The notes beneath the pieces are model-generated. The model did no database searches and was not told where the DNA came from. It saw only the letters and a list, made by a program, of their open reading frames with translations. 64,000 nt of DNA from JBAZWV01 sp041660225 (GTDB taxonomy: Bacteria > Patescibacteriota > Patescibacteriia > 2-12-FULL-60-25). The stretch spans positions 1 through 64,000 of the forward strand of contig JBAZWV010000004.1 in the NCBI GenBank assembly GCA_041660225.1, written 5' to 3'. A program made the position numbers and the translations under genes. Of this stretch, positions 26,266 to 34,496 are shown one piece after another. The first letter of the stretch is position 1; the number at the start of each line of letters is the position of its first letter.

Positions 26266-27030
26266 TACGGGACCAATTTCTCCAACCAGCAACAGGCGGT
26301 AGCACTCGAACGCATCACGGTAGATCGTTATGTACGCTAAGACCTCGTTTTCGCTTATTCCATTTTCGAAATCAATATAATCAAGGTCTCGGTAATTAGC
26401 CTTGATACGGTACCAATAAAAGAGATCGGTCAGCATGAGAGATCCTGCGGCAATAAACTGTTTCTTTTCTTCTTGACCCTTCTTTGTATGCAAATTCCAT
26501 TTCTTCCCAGCGTCGTGCAATTTGTACTCCATTAACTTCTTCGCGATCGAATCCGTACACTCTGCTTTCTGCCAATAATTTCTTGTGGTGTTTTGTCCGG
26601 ATGCAATCGCAGGCAAGCCGCGTATCTGAGTAAGAGAATAGATATGATTGAGCCCTGTATCGGAAAATGTGATCGCGCCAGTATTTACTAACGTACAAAA
26701 CTTCCTTCGTATACCCGTATGACCACCATTTCTAAAGCCCATCGGATCACCATCAATCAAATACATTAAAATACTCTCCAAATAATAAAGAGCGTAGTAG
26801 CATTTTACCGGAAACCAAGGTGCGGCAATGACAGCGAAAGCGGAATCTTCTTGAGCGAGCTCAATATCTTTCTCAATGCTTTTTAAGGTTAGCTCATACA
26901 GCTTCCAAAAACGCTTCATCTCTGTCTTTGGACGCGTCCCTCCTCCGAAACAAACTGTAAGAGTGCAGCCGATGAATAAGCTCTTCATCCGCTTGATATA
27001 GTTCAAGTGTGTAAGGAAAGCTGGTGTCAT
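26254..27030 (-). CDS. HEPN-like protein sharing a domain with island gene A (gene C)
   Basis: This 258-residue helical protein is not in a family I can name. Residues 71-110 (PWFPVKCYYALYYLESILMY, later GHTGIRRKF) have the HEPN-type YY-x-x-Y ... LL ... H-x-x-x-x-x-F pattern. Residues 196-252 (GSLMLTDLFYWYRIKANYRD, then FENGISENEVLAYITIYRDA) align by eye with gene A residues 301-360 (RVWANYTGIE, QLQNGYL, MGEI). A and C are therefore likely paralogues, C being the shorter form without the helix-turn-helix. No R-x4-6-H motif is seen. It is first in the island transcription unit, downstream of the tRNA-Trp terminator. Confidence 0.72.
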   Translation of the reverse strand: MTPAFLTHLNYIKRMKSLFIGCTLTVCFGGGTRPKTEMKRFWKLYELTLKSIEKDIELAQEDSAFAVIAAPWFPVKCYYALYYLESILMYLIDGDPMGFRNGGHTGIRRKFCTLVNTGAITFSDTGLNHIYSLTQIRGLPAIASGQNTTRNYWQKAECTDSIAKKLMEYKLHDAGKKWNLHTKKGQEEKKQFIAAGSLMLTDLFYWYRIKANYRDLDYIDFENGISENEVLAYITIYRDAFECYRLLLVGEIGPVLTT

Positions 27031-27101
27031 AGGTAAAAACCTGGAAAAATTCCAATCATTTTTTCTTTGTCCTTCATGCGAGAATATTAGTCCTCATATT
27101 G

Positions 27102-27126
27102 AAAAACCGCCACCTTTCGATGACGG
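27102..27126 (-). terminator. Intrinsic terminator downstream of tRNA-Trp
   Basis: On the minus strand an 8-bp stem CCGTCATC/GGTGGCGG (with G-T pairs) capped by a GAAA tetraloop is followed by T5. It ends the tRNA-Trp transcript about 95 bases past the tRNA. Confidence 0.85.
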
Positions 27127-27218
27127 ATTTTCAGCAGCTGGCTTGGCTGGGAATCCGGTCACCCGGAACTCTTGTCCACCTTCCTAATAGGAAAGCGGTC
27201 CTTCCACACCAAGTCGGC

Positions 27219-27228
27219 TATTGGCAGG
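27219..27228 (+). repeat. Candidate att site overlapping the tRNA-Trp 3' end
   Basis: TATTGGCAGG, identical to 23427-23436, covers the tRNA CCA and three bases beyond. See the island finding. Confidence 0.5.
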
Positions 27229-27295
27229 GGCGGGGGGAATCGAACCCACGCAGACGGTTTTGGAGACCGTAGTACTACCATTATACGACGCCCCT
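27222..27295 (-). tRNA. trnW: tRNA-Trp (CCA anticodon)
   Basis: This is a 74-base cloverleaf on the minus strand with encoded CCA. The acceptor stem AGGGGCG/CGCCCCT is perfect. The anticodon stem ACGGT/ACCGT encloses the loop CTCCAAA, giving anticodon CCA. The T-loop is TTCGATT, with one mismatch in the T stem. Antisense reading of this gene gives a spurious 'GGIEPTQTV' peptide. Confidence 0.95.
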
Positions 27296-27360
27296 ATGGG
27301 TTTATTTGTCGCGAAGATAATACCAAATTTTGAGGGTTTCGGCAAGGGGCGGGGCTACTG

Positions 27361-28773
27361 TTATTTTATGAATCTCATCAACGGATTCGGGTACAGAATG
27401 AATCGTGTGCCGAATTGGGTTTTGAAACGGCTGAATCCTTCCCATGCTTTGGATTCTCCCGGACCGCGAAAGACGTCGAAATCAAGATAGGTCCAGCCTT
27501 TGGCGATGGCATCTCGAAACCAGTGATCGACGAGACCGTAATTTACCGCTGAGTGCCGCGCTTCTTTTCGATAAAATGCGATCAGATGGAGCGCTGTTTT
27601 TGCTTCGGGGATATCGAGTGTCGAGAGGCCGGCAATCGCGGTGCCATCCGGTGAAACGGCAAGCCAATAGTGCGCGAGGTCTTTGTGCGCCTCGTGTTTT
27701 CGATGGAGCATCCAGATGAACATCCGCTTCGTCATCCAATCAAGCGTTCCGTGGCGGTAGGCCTCGCAAAACGTTTCGAGGTCAACGCTTCGGATTTCGG
27801 CATCAGGTTTTGCGAGCCACTTTTTTCGATGGCGTTGCGCGTGATGATCCCAGGTTTTCCAATAATTCTCCGTTGATCCGACCGGCGCGTATCCTGTCTT
27901 GCGGAAATTTTGCATTGTCGGTGAGCGGAACCATCCTTTGGGAGTATCGAGTCGTGCGAGCGATTGCCAGTAGACGAGACGAAATCCTTTTTGACGCTCG
28001 AGAACCGGTTCGGTATCCCCGTAGTACATTTCGAAACCCATCGCCCCCACATGCCAACGCCGTCCGGCATATCCTTCGCCGGAGAGAAACAACTGTTCCG
28101 GTTGTGCGGTGACTTCGCGTTCTACGAGTGCGGGTACGGCGTGATAGGGGAGAAAACCCGGAGAAAGAGGATCTCCTTTTCGGCCACAACCGAACGGACG
28201 GAAAAGGCCGCCGTGATTCCATTTATAGGTCCATTCTCCATGTCCGCTGAAATATATTGAGACGGTTTTCATTGCTTCGGGTTTTCCGAAGACGTTGATC
28301 AAGAAATAGCCGTCCCGTGCGAGGAGCGTTTGAAGACGGATCAGAAATGTCGGATCTTCGATCAACGGTGACGGTTCCTTGCCGTGATACAGATCAAAAA
28401 GAATCAGATCAAATGTGTCCGTCAGCTCTTGTACAACGTCTGCCGCATCACCAACACGCAAGTCCGCCAGATCATCCGGTCGGTGCAGATTAAGCTCTTT
28501 TGCAAGCGCGACCATCGCCGGATCCCATTCTACGGCAGTGATTCTTGCAGATGGAAACCGTTTTCGGATCAACCGATTTGCACCGCCAGCTCCGTATCCT
28601 AATAATAAAACGCGTTTGATGGATGCTGTCCGCGGAATGAGACGGAGCGCTTTGCGCCACATCGTATTGATATAGGGACCAGTTTGGTAGTACCCATCAA
28701 CCATGACGACGGCGCGCCAGAAGCTTCGTGAAAGGAGGATCGACCCGTTTTTTTCGGAATCAATTCGACGCAT
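27361..28773 (-). CDS. Spermidine-synthase-like methyltransferase fused to an acyltransferase
   Basis: This 470-residue protein is a two-domain fusion. Residues about 20-230 are a Rossmann SAM-binding fold of the spermidine-synthase type: VLLLGYGAGGANRLI is the glycine-rich motif I, ITAVEWDPAMVALA the acidic strand-2 end, and DLILFDLYHG the catalytic-site strand. The C-terminal part (about 330-470) resembles a GNAT/FemAB-like acyltransferase (AHYWLAVSPDGTAIAG ... LDFDVFRGPGESKAWEGFSRFKTQFG is split over that region). The substrate is unknown; such pairs may modify a surface amine or peptide. It starts at the ATG at 28773, divergent from the FG-GAP gene. Confidence 0.82.
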   Translation of the reverse strand: MRRIDSEKNGSILLSRSFWRAVVMVDGYYQTGPYINTMWRKALRLIPRTASIKRVLLLGYGAGGANRLIRKRFPSARITAVEWDPAMVALAKELNLHRPDDLADLRVGDAADVVQELTDTFDLILFDLYHGKEPSPLIEDPTFLIRLQTLLARDGYFLINVFGKPEAMKTVSIYFSGHGEWTYKWNHGGLFRPFGCGRKGDPLSPGFLPYHAVPALVEREVTAQPEQLFLSGEGYAGRRWHVGAMGFEMYYGDTEPVLERQKGFRLVYWQSLARLDTPKGWFRSPTMQNFRKTGYAPVGSTENYWKTWDHHAQRHRKKWLAKPDAEIRSVDLETFCEAYRHGTLDWMTKRMFIWMLHRKHEAHKDLAHYWLAVSPDGTAIAGLSTLDIPEAKTALHLIAFYRKEARHSAVNYGLVDHWFRDAIAKGWTYLDFDVFRGPGESKAWEGFSRFKTQFGTRFILYPNPLMRFIK

Positions 28774-28877
28774 GCGACATCCTATCTCGCGACAGATTTC
28801 CCAGCAAGACAGGAGCGCATGGAGAGTGCTATACTCCGCTCATCATCCCTCTCTTTTGTATAAATTACATTTCTCGT

Positions 28878-31800
28878 GTGAACACTTTTTTTCATAGAGT
28901 TTCTTTCACGTTCATTTTTATCTCGGCGGGACTGTTTTTGCTCTCTTCGCCGGCTTCGGCGGCATTCTCGCCTGCGATGAACTATCCTGCTGGAGACGAT
29001 CCAGGCCCGGCTATTCCTCTTGATGTAGATAGGGACGGGGATCAGGATCTTGTTGTGGTGAATTACCAAATGGATACTATTTCCGTTCTTTTGAATAACG
29101 GGAATGGCATTTTTTCTGCACCGGTAAGTTACCTTACGGGAGACGGCCCCTATTCCGCGGTTGCGGTCGATGTTGATGGGGATGGGATTTTGGATATAGC
29201 GACTCCGAATGAACGGGTAGGTACTGTTTCGATTCTCAAGGGCAACGGTGATGGCACGTTTTCAGCGAAGACGGACTATACCGCTGGTGGCACCAATTCT
29301 GCATCGATTGCCGCAGCGGATCTAGATGGGGATGGAGATCAGGATCTTGTCGTGATGAATTCTGGCTCTCTCGATATTTCTCTCCTCATCAATAATGGGA
29401 GCGGCGCGTATTCTGTAACGACGACGCATGCTGTTAGCGGGACCATACCGTATTTTGTTATTGCATCCGACCTGGATGGTGACAACGATCCTGATGTCGT
29501 CGTGGTAAACGCCTCTCCCGATGATAGCGTTTCCATTTTTTTGAACAATGGAAGCGGCGCACTTGCACCGAAGGTAGATTATCCGACCGCCGTAGGTCCG
29601 ACGAGTGTCTCGGCTGCAGATGTTGACGGTGATGGTGATGTGGATCTTGTAACCGCGAATTATGCTGCAAACGTAATGAATGTCCTCTTCAATAACGGCA
29701 ATGCCGTGTTTGCTTCTCCTATTGCATACGGTACGGGAGCCAGCCCATTATGGATTGCGACTGCCGATTTGGATAACGACGGAGATCAAGATGTCGCAAC
29801 CGCAAATTATGAAGATAGTCTTACTGTTTTCGAAAACAATGGAAACGGAACCTTCGCTGCGGGCATAAATTATGCCGTCGGTGTCAATCCGTATTCCGTG
29901 TTCTTCGGTGATTTGGATAACGATGGGTATCAGGATTTGATTGTTGCAAACGTAACATCCGAAGACGTTTCGATTCTGTTGAATGACGCGGTCGACGCTT
30001 CTCCATCCGGCAGTCCGGATCGCGCCCCACGGATTCCCAATGAAATTCGTGCATCGATCCTTCCGGAAATCTGTTCAACGGATGAAGATGTGCACCTGCT
30101 GTTGCACGCGCATAATGCGAAGCAGGTGAAAATAAGCAATCTTCCCGATCTTTCGGATGCGGAATGGCAGGAGTATGCCGCGGGAGTAGATCGTGCCGCG
30201 TTGATCGATTGGAAGCTGCTGGAAGGGGATGGAAAGAAGACGGTGTATATCGTATTCAAGAGCCCGTTTGATGAGCTATCGGAGATCGTCACGGCGAGCG
30301 TTGTGGTGGATAGAGAGAATGCGTGTCACACGCCAGAAGAACATGCGCATATCGTTGATGAAGAGGGAGCGATTACGGCTCCTGAAGTCCAACCCGCCTG
30401 TCTTTCGGACTATGGGCACGCAACCGTCGAGCCGTATCTTGTCGATGCGACAGGGAAGTCATTGGGATGGAGAGATCGGTATGTGCGTGTCGTGCAGCTT
30501 TCTTCGGTTGAAACGCAATATGCTTTTGAAACGAACGGTGACAATAGTTTTGATGATATCGTCGTTCACGTTGAGCTTCTCAGCCATACGGCAAACGTCC
30601 ACGTGGATCGCGTGAAAGAATCCCAAGCATACGACGTGCGGGTTCGTGTGGATGCCGCTGATCGCGGAATGATTGATGACGCCGCCGTATGGCTTCATGG
30701 AATCGATGCGACGACCAGCATGCGTATCGTCGACCTAAATAACTATTCTCAAGTGTGTGAATCTCACGCCGTTCCTCACCCGCACCCCGGTACATTGTTT
30801 CGCAGCCCCACCTCGGACGTTTACTTTTTCGGGAGTGATCTGAAGCGACATGCGTTTCCGAATAAAGATGTTTATCGCAGTTGGTATTCCAATGGAACCG
30901 AGATTTTAACGGTCGCAGGGTATCAAGTCGCGGAAATTCCGCTGGGAGAGAACGTCACGCTCCGACCCGGGGTGCTCACGCAGATCGGAAATGAGTTACG
31001 GATTTTTGCCGTTGATTTTGATCGGAGCCTACGACCGTTCATATCTTCATCCATCATGATGATGCTGTATGGTCCGATGTGGGAAAGTTTGGTTCATCAG
31101 ATGAGTAGCGCGCTCGTCGTGAATTATGTCTTCGGTCCTACGATCATTTCAGCAACCGATCCCGTCGCCACCCCGGCGAATAACACAGCTTCGACGATCG
31201 ACGTATGGGAAGCGGTGGACGAGGATCATGATCCGATGACACACTCACGAAACGTCGTTGACGGTCGTGTGACGTTCGAGGGTACTCCGTATCTTCCGAT
31301 TGGCACCGCGAGAGATGTCGAAATTCGTTTTCATATTTTTGCCAAGGATGGTCATGCGTTCACGGCGGAAGATCTGAAGGTTGCACATGATAAGCGCCTT
31401 CACCTCCTCGTCGTCCGTGACGATCTGACGGGGTTTCAGCACCTTCATCCCGAAGAGAAAGATGGTCTTTGGACCGTGCGGGCGCAGGTTCCGAATGACG
31501 GCAGGTACTACGCGTATGTCGATATTGCGCCGCTTGGCGAACCGCGTGTCATTCTTCGCGAACCTCTTGTGATCGGCGAAGATCCGGCCAAAGGTGCGAG
31601 CTATCCGACGCCGGATCCAGCTCGCGCATCAATCGATAATCCGTTTCGTTTGGAACTGTTGACGACAGACATCGTGGCAGGAAAAGAATATCCATTACGG
31701 TTCCGTCTGACGAAGGATGGAAAACCGTTTGCGGATATCCGTAGATGGTTGGATGCGTTCGGTCATCTGATTATCCTGAAGCAGGATAATCTGAACGTCT

Positions 31801-31961
31801 TTCGACATACGCATCCATCCGAAGGGCCTCTCAACGGGGAGCTTGAATTTATGGCTTCCTTTGCAAGCCCCGGGCGTTATACGATGTTTGTTCAGATGGA
31901 TGTCGCAGGAACGGTCCGTACGTTTTCAATCACTATTGATGTTCCGGAGGCTTCACAATAA
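28878..31961 (+). CDS. Secreted FG-GAP/VCBS-repeat protein with His-rich C-terminal domain
   Basis: This protein of about 1027 residues has a signal peptide (SFTFIFISAGLFLLSSPASA) and then about seven FG-GAP/VCBS repeats (about 30-370), each with a D-x-D-x-D-G-x-x-D calcium-like loop such as DVDGDGILDI. An Ig-like stretch and the shared surface module (VYFFGSDLKRHAFPNKD) follow. The C-terminal region has two domains with related motifs, HLLVVRDDLTGFQHLHPE and HLIILKQDNLNVFRHTHP, a pattern seen in secreted proteins linked to metal handling. The GTG at 28878 is chosen because the signal peptide begins there; ATG at 28728 is in frame but lies in the divergent gene. Confidence 0.82.
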   Translation: MNTFFHRVSFTFIFISAGLFLLSSPASAAFSPAMNYPAGDDPGPAIPLDVDRDGDQDLVVVNYQMDTISVLLNNGNGIFSAPVSYLTGDGPYSAVAVDVDGDGILDIATPNERVGTVSILKGNGDGTFSAKTDYTAGGTNSASIAAADLDGDGDQDLVVMNSGSLDISLLINNGSGAYSVTTTHAVSGTIPYFVIASDLDGDNDPDVVVVNASPDDSVSIFLNNGSGALAPKVDYPTAVGPTSVSAADVDGDGDVDLVTANYAANVMNVLFNNGNAVFASPIAYGTGASPLWIATADLDNDGDQDVATANYEDSLTVFENNGNGTFAAGINYAVGVNPYSVFFGDLDNDGYQDLIVANVTSEDVSILLNDAVDASPSGSPDRAPRIPNEIRASILPEICSTDEDVHLLLHAHNAKQVKISNLPDLSDAEWQEYAAGVDRAALIDWKLLEGDGKKTVYIVFKSPFDELSEIVTASVVVDRENACHTPEEHAHIVDEEGAITAPEVQPACLSDYGHATVEPYLVDATGKSLGWRDRYVRVVQLSSVETQYAFETNGDNSFDDIVVHVELLSHTANVHVDRVKESQAYDVRVRVDAADRGMIDDAAVWLHGIDATTSMRIVDLNNYSQVCESHAVPHPHPGTLFRSPTSDVYFFGSDLKRHAFPNKDVYRSWYSNGTEILTVAGYQVAEIPLGENVTLRPGVLTQIGNELRIFAVDFDRSLRPFISSSIMMMLYGPMWESLVHQMSSALVVNYVFGPTIISATDPVATPANNTASTIDVWEAVDEDHDPMTHSRNVVDGRVTFEGTPYLPIGTARDVEIRFHIFAKDGHAFTAEDLKVAHDKRLHLLVVRDDLTGFQHLHPEEKDGLWTVRAQVPNDGRYYAYVDIAPLGEPRVILREPLVIGEDPAKGASYPTPDPARASIDNPFRLELLTTDIVAGKEYPLRFRLTKDGKPFADIRRWLDAFGHLIILKQDNLNVFRHTHPSEGPLNGELEFMASFASPGRYTMFVQMDVAGTVRTFSITIDVPEASQ

Positions 31962-31993
31962 ATGCAGTGCCTCCCTGCGATGATTCCCCATAT

Positions 31994-32524
31994 ATGAAAT
32001 ACACACAGACACTTCTCATGACGGCGTTTGTTGCGGTTTCCTTGGTCGGCGGCGGATGCGTTTCGATTTCGAAGCAAGAAGCCCCAGTGATACCTCCCGT
32101 TGCAGAGCAGCCGCCTGCGAACGCGAAAGTTGCGGCTCGCGACGTCAAAATGACGGGATGTGAACCCAAGGCGATCACTGTGAGCGAACCTGCCGCAAAT
32201 ACCGCGGTAACGTTCCCGTTTACGGTAAAGGCCGTTGTTCACAATGCAGAACGCAAGGATTGCTCGTGGACGATGTTTGAAGCTCAAGCGGCGAGCATGG
32301 AAGTCAAAGATTCGGACGGCAAGGTTGTTGCGAGCGGATTGCTCATGGCAAAAGGCGAGTGGATGACCGACGGTCCTGTTTCGTTCGACGGAATGATCAC
32401 GCCGGTTTCTGGCGTGACGCCGAGCGGAGTGCTTGATCTCGTGATTACGGAAGAGAATCCGAGCGGCATGAAGGATTCGCAGACCATCACGATTCCGATT
32501 TTTGTTCAGGCCGACAATATCTAA
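31994..32524 (+). CDS. Lipoprotein with Gmad2-like domain
   Basis: This 176-residue lipoprotein has a lipobox LVGGGC (cysteine near residue 22). Its C-terminal domain of about 110 residues follows the Gmad2 immunoglobulin-like pattern: ITVSEPAANTAVTFPFTVKA, a central FDGMITPVSG and a closing TITIPIFVQ strand. Gmad2 domains occur in spore-germination and other surface proteins and probably mediate protein contacts. The ATG at 31994 gives a proper signal peptide. It follows the FG-GAP protein by 32 bases. Confidence 0.85.
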   Translation: MKYTQTLLMTAFVAVSLVGGGCVSISKQEAPVIPPVAEQPPANAKVAARDVKMTGCEPKAITVSEPAANTAVTFPFTVKAVVHNAERKDCSWTMFEAQAASMEVKDSDGKVVASGLLMAKGEWMTDGPVSFDGMITPVSGVTPSGVLDLVITEENPSGMKDSQTITIPIFVQADNI

Positions 32525-32541
32525 CGTCTCTTCAAAATATC

Positions 32542-33816
32542 ATTCAGAATCAAAAATATCTTGCGAAGACGCGATTACGCCGCGATGCACTCGCAGTATT
32601 TGAAGCTGGACTTCATGCGATTCGTACGGAAGATGCCATTAGGAATCAGCTCACCCGCAAAGGATCCTCGCTTCGGATCGGGTCGCATGCGTGGGATCTG
32701 GATGCGTATAAAAACGTCTACGTCATCGGCATCGGAAAAGCTGCGGCGGATGCGTGTTTTGCGCTAGAGAAGGTTCTCGGAGCTCGGATTACAGACGGCA
32801 TCGCGCTCGACGTGAAGCGGCGTCCGCTCAAACGGATCAAGAGTCTTGCCGGATCACACCCGTTTCCCTCGCTTCCGAATATGCAGGCAACGGGAGAGAT
32901 TATCGCGATTTTGAAACATGTGACACCGCAGGATCTCGTGATCACGGTCGTATCCGGCGGGGGATCGGCGTTGCTGTGTTGGCCGTACGAAGTGAATTGT
33001 GACGAGCTTACACGACTCACGGCAATGCTCATGAAGAACGGAGCGACGATTCAGGAGATCAACACCGTGCGAAAACATCTTTCAGAAATTCAAGGTGGAC
33101 AGTTTGCGCGCATGGCATATCCCGCGACGGTCATTGGTTTGATTTTTTCAGATGTTCCGGGCGATGACATGGCGATGGTCGCATCCGGTCCGACAATGCT
33201 TGATCTCACAACGGCGAAAGACGCGAAACGCATCATTGATCGATACGAGCTCATCAAGACGTGCCAACTTCCGAACTGCAATCTGATCGAAACACCAAAA
33301 GATCCTATCTATTTTCGGAATGTCACGAACGTTCTCGTCGTCGGCAATTCGGTCGCGCTCGATGCGATGAAAAAAGAAGGGGAACAGCGCGGGTATCGTG
33401 TGAAACTGTACTCGAATGCGCTCACGGGAGAGGCGCGGGACGTTGGAAAGATGCTTGCAGGGCTGCCGAAAGCGGGTGAAATGGTGATTGCGGGAGGCGA
33501 AACGACGGTGACGGTTCATGGAAAGGGAAAAGGAGGACGAAATCAGGAGCTGGCGCTCGGCGCATTACCGTTTGTTGGAGATGATGTTCTTGTGGCGTCG
33601 CTTGCATCTGATGGCATCGACAACACACCGGTTGCCGGAGCGATTGCGGATGCGGTCACGACAGCGGCTGCAAAACGAGCGCGTCTCGATGCGAGTGCCT
33701 ATCTCGCAAAGAATGATGCGTATACGTTTTTCAAAAAAGCGGGCGCGCAGATCGAAACAGGCATAACGGGCGCGAACGTGTCGGATTTGATGATCGCCGT
33801 CAGGTCGTCTTCCTAG
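32542..33816 (+). CDS. Glycerate kinase (DUF4147/GckA type) with non-standard start
   Basis: This 424-residue enzyme phosphorylates D-glycerate to 2-phosphoglycerate. Homologous sequence starts before any ATG, GTG or TTG: RLRRDALAVFEAGLHAIRTE and VYVIGIGKAAADACFALEKV are read from 32560-32770, but the first GTG in frame is 32812, well inside the N-terminal domain. The reading frame is open back to 32437 with no standard start, so I propose ATT at 32542 (or a neighbouring ATC). Family motifs include SGGGSALL, GAT-IQEINTVRKHLS and GGETTVTVHGKGKGGRNQEL. The end overlaps the convergent gene by 17 bases. Confidence 0.85.
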   Translation: MQNQKYLAKTRLRRDALAVFEAGLHAIRTEDAIRNQLTRKGSSLRIGSHAWDLDAYKNVYVIGIGKAAADACFALEKVLGARITDGIALDVKRRPLKRIKSLAGSHPFPSLPNMQATGEIIAILKHVTPQDLVITVVSGGGSALLCWPYEVNCDELTRLTAMLMKNGATIQEINTVRKHLSEIQGGQFARMAYPATVIGLIFSDVPGDDMAMVASGPTMLDLTTAKDAKRIIDRYELIKTCQLPNCNLIETPKDPIYFRNVTNVLVVGNSVALDAMKKEGEQRGYRVKLYSNALTGEARDVGKMLAGLPKAGEMVIAGGETTVTVHGKGKGGRNQELALGALPFVGDDVLVASLASDGIDNTPVAGAIADAVTTAAAKRARLDASAYLAKNDAYTFFKKAGAQIETGITGANVSDLMIAVRSSS

Positions 33817-34426
33817 GTTTTTTCCATTGCACGATATCGCCGGCGCGACGTTCTGTTGCGTCGGCGTTTCGTAATGCGGAGATCTGTTTTTTTGTCACGA
33901 GAGAATAGTGCGGAACATCATTAAGCGCTTCAGCGATGTCCCACAGGTTATTTTTATTCGTCGGCCAATCAAGATGATCAAACCGTGCAAGATTCATCGG
34001 CCGCGAATAGGATCGCAGTGTCTTACGTCCGTCGTCATCCGTATATTCGTGAAAGTAGGAGAGCGCGAGTTCGCGTATTGTCCGATACACGGGATCACGA
34101 AAACGAAGAACGGCGTGGTTCGTTTTTGAGATCGCGCCCCAGGAACCATGCCGTTGATACAATGCGACGACGTGATCAAAATCGTGCGGCGCGGAGGTGA
34201 GGTCCAGGAGCAACGGACGTTCGCCCTGAAGTCGCAACGCGAGAGCTGCGAGCATCGCGCCTTCGATGCAGTGCGCGCGTTTTTCTTCCAGGACACGACG
34301 CGGCGAAAGACACGTATCGCCTTCGGGTTCGAAGTTATACGTGAAGGCATCCAACGCGTTCTGGATTTTTATGGGCGTATCCAGTCGTTTCAAGATCCTC
34401 AGCTCGTTTGGTGTGAGTCCGAACAT
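33800..34426 (-). CDS. Transglutaminase-like family protein
   Basis: This 208-residue soluble protein resembles a widespread bacterial family of transglutaminase-like fold. The likely catalytic cysteine is in KRAHCIEGAML and the histidine in FDHVVALY, followed by a conserved GSWGAISKTNHAVLRFRDPV block. Its role is unknown; the family is well conserved and cytoplasmic. It is convergent with glycerate kinase and divergent from the RNA ligase gene. Confidence 0.82.
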   Translation of the reverse strand: MFGLTPNELRILKRLDTPIKIQNALDAFTYNFEPEGDTCLSPRRVLEEKRAHCIEGAMLAALALRLQGERPLLLDLTSAPHDFDHVVALYQRHGSWGAISKTNHAVLRFRDPVYRTIRELALSYFHEYTDDDGRKTLRSYSRPMNLARFDHLDWPTNKNNLWDIAEALNDVPHYSLVTKKQISALRNADATERRAGDIVQWKKPRKTT

Positions 34427-34496
34427 GGTCCCAGTATTGACGTGACGTCTTTTTTATGCAAGGATCGCGGTACAAACAAGCACAGGAGGTCGTTCA

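Noticed and set aside
27102..27221. Possible SRP (4.5S) RNA downstream of tRNA-Trp
   Set aside because: The conserved GGAA/AGCAGCC domain IV pattern could not be found on either strand.
27221..27490. Plus-strand frame of 89 codons starting MAGAGGIEPTQTV
   Set aside because: It is the antisense of tRNA-Trp plus the tail of the fusion gene, a common false gene call.
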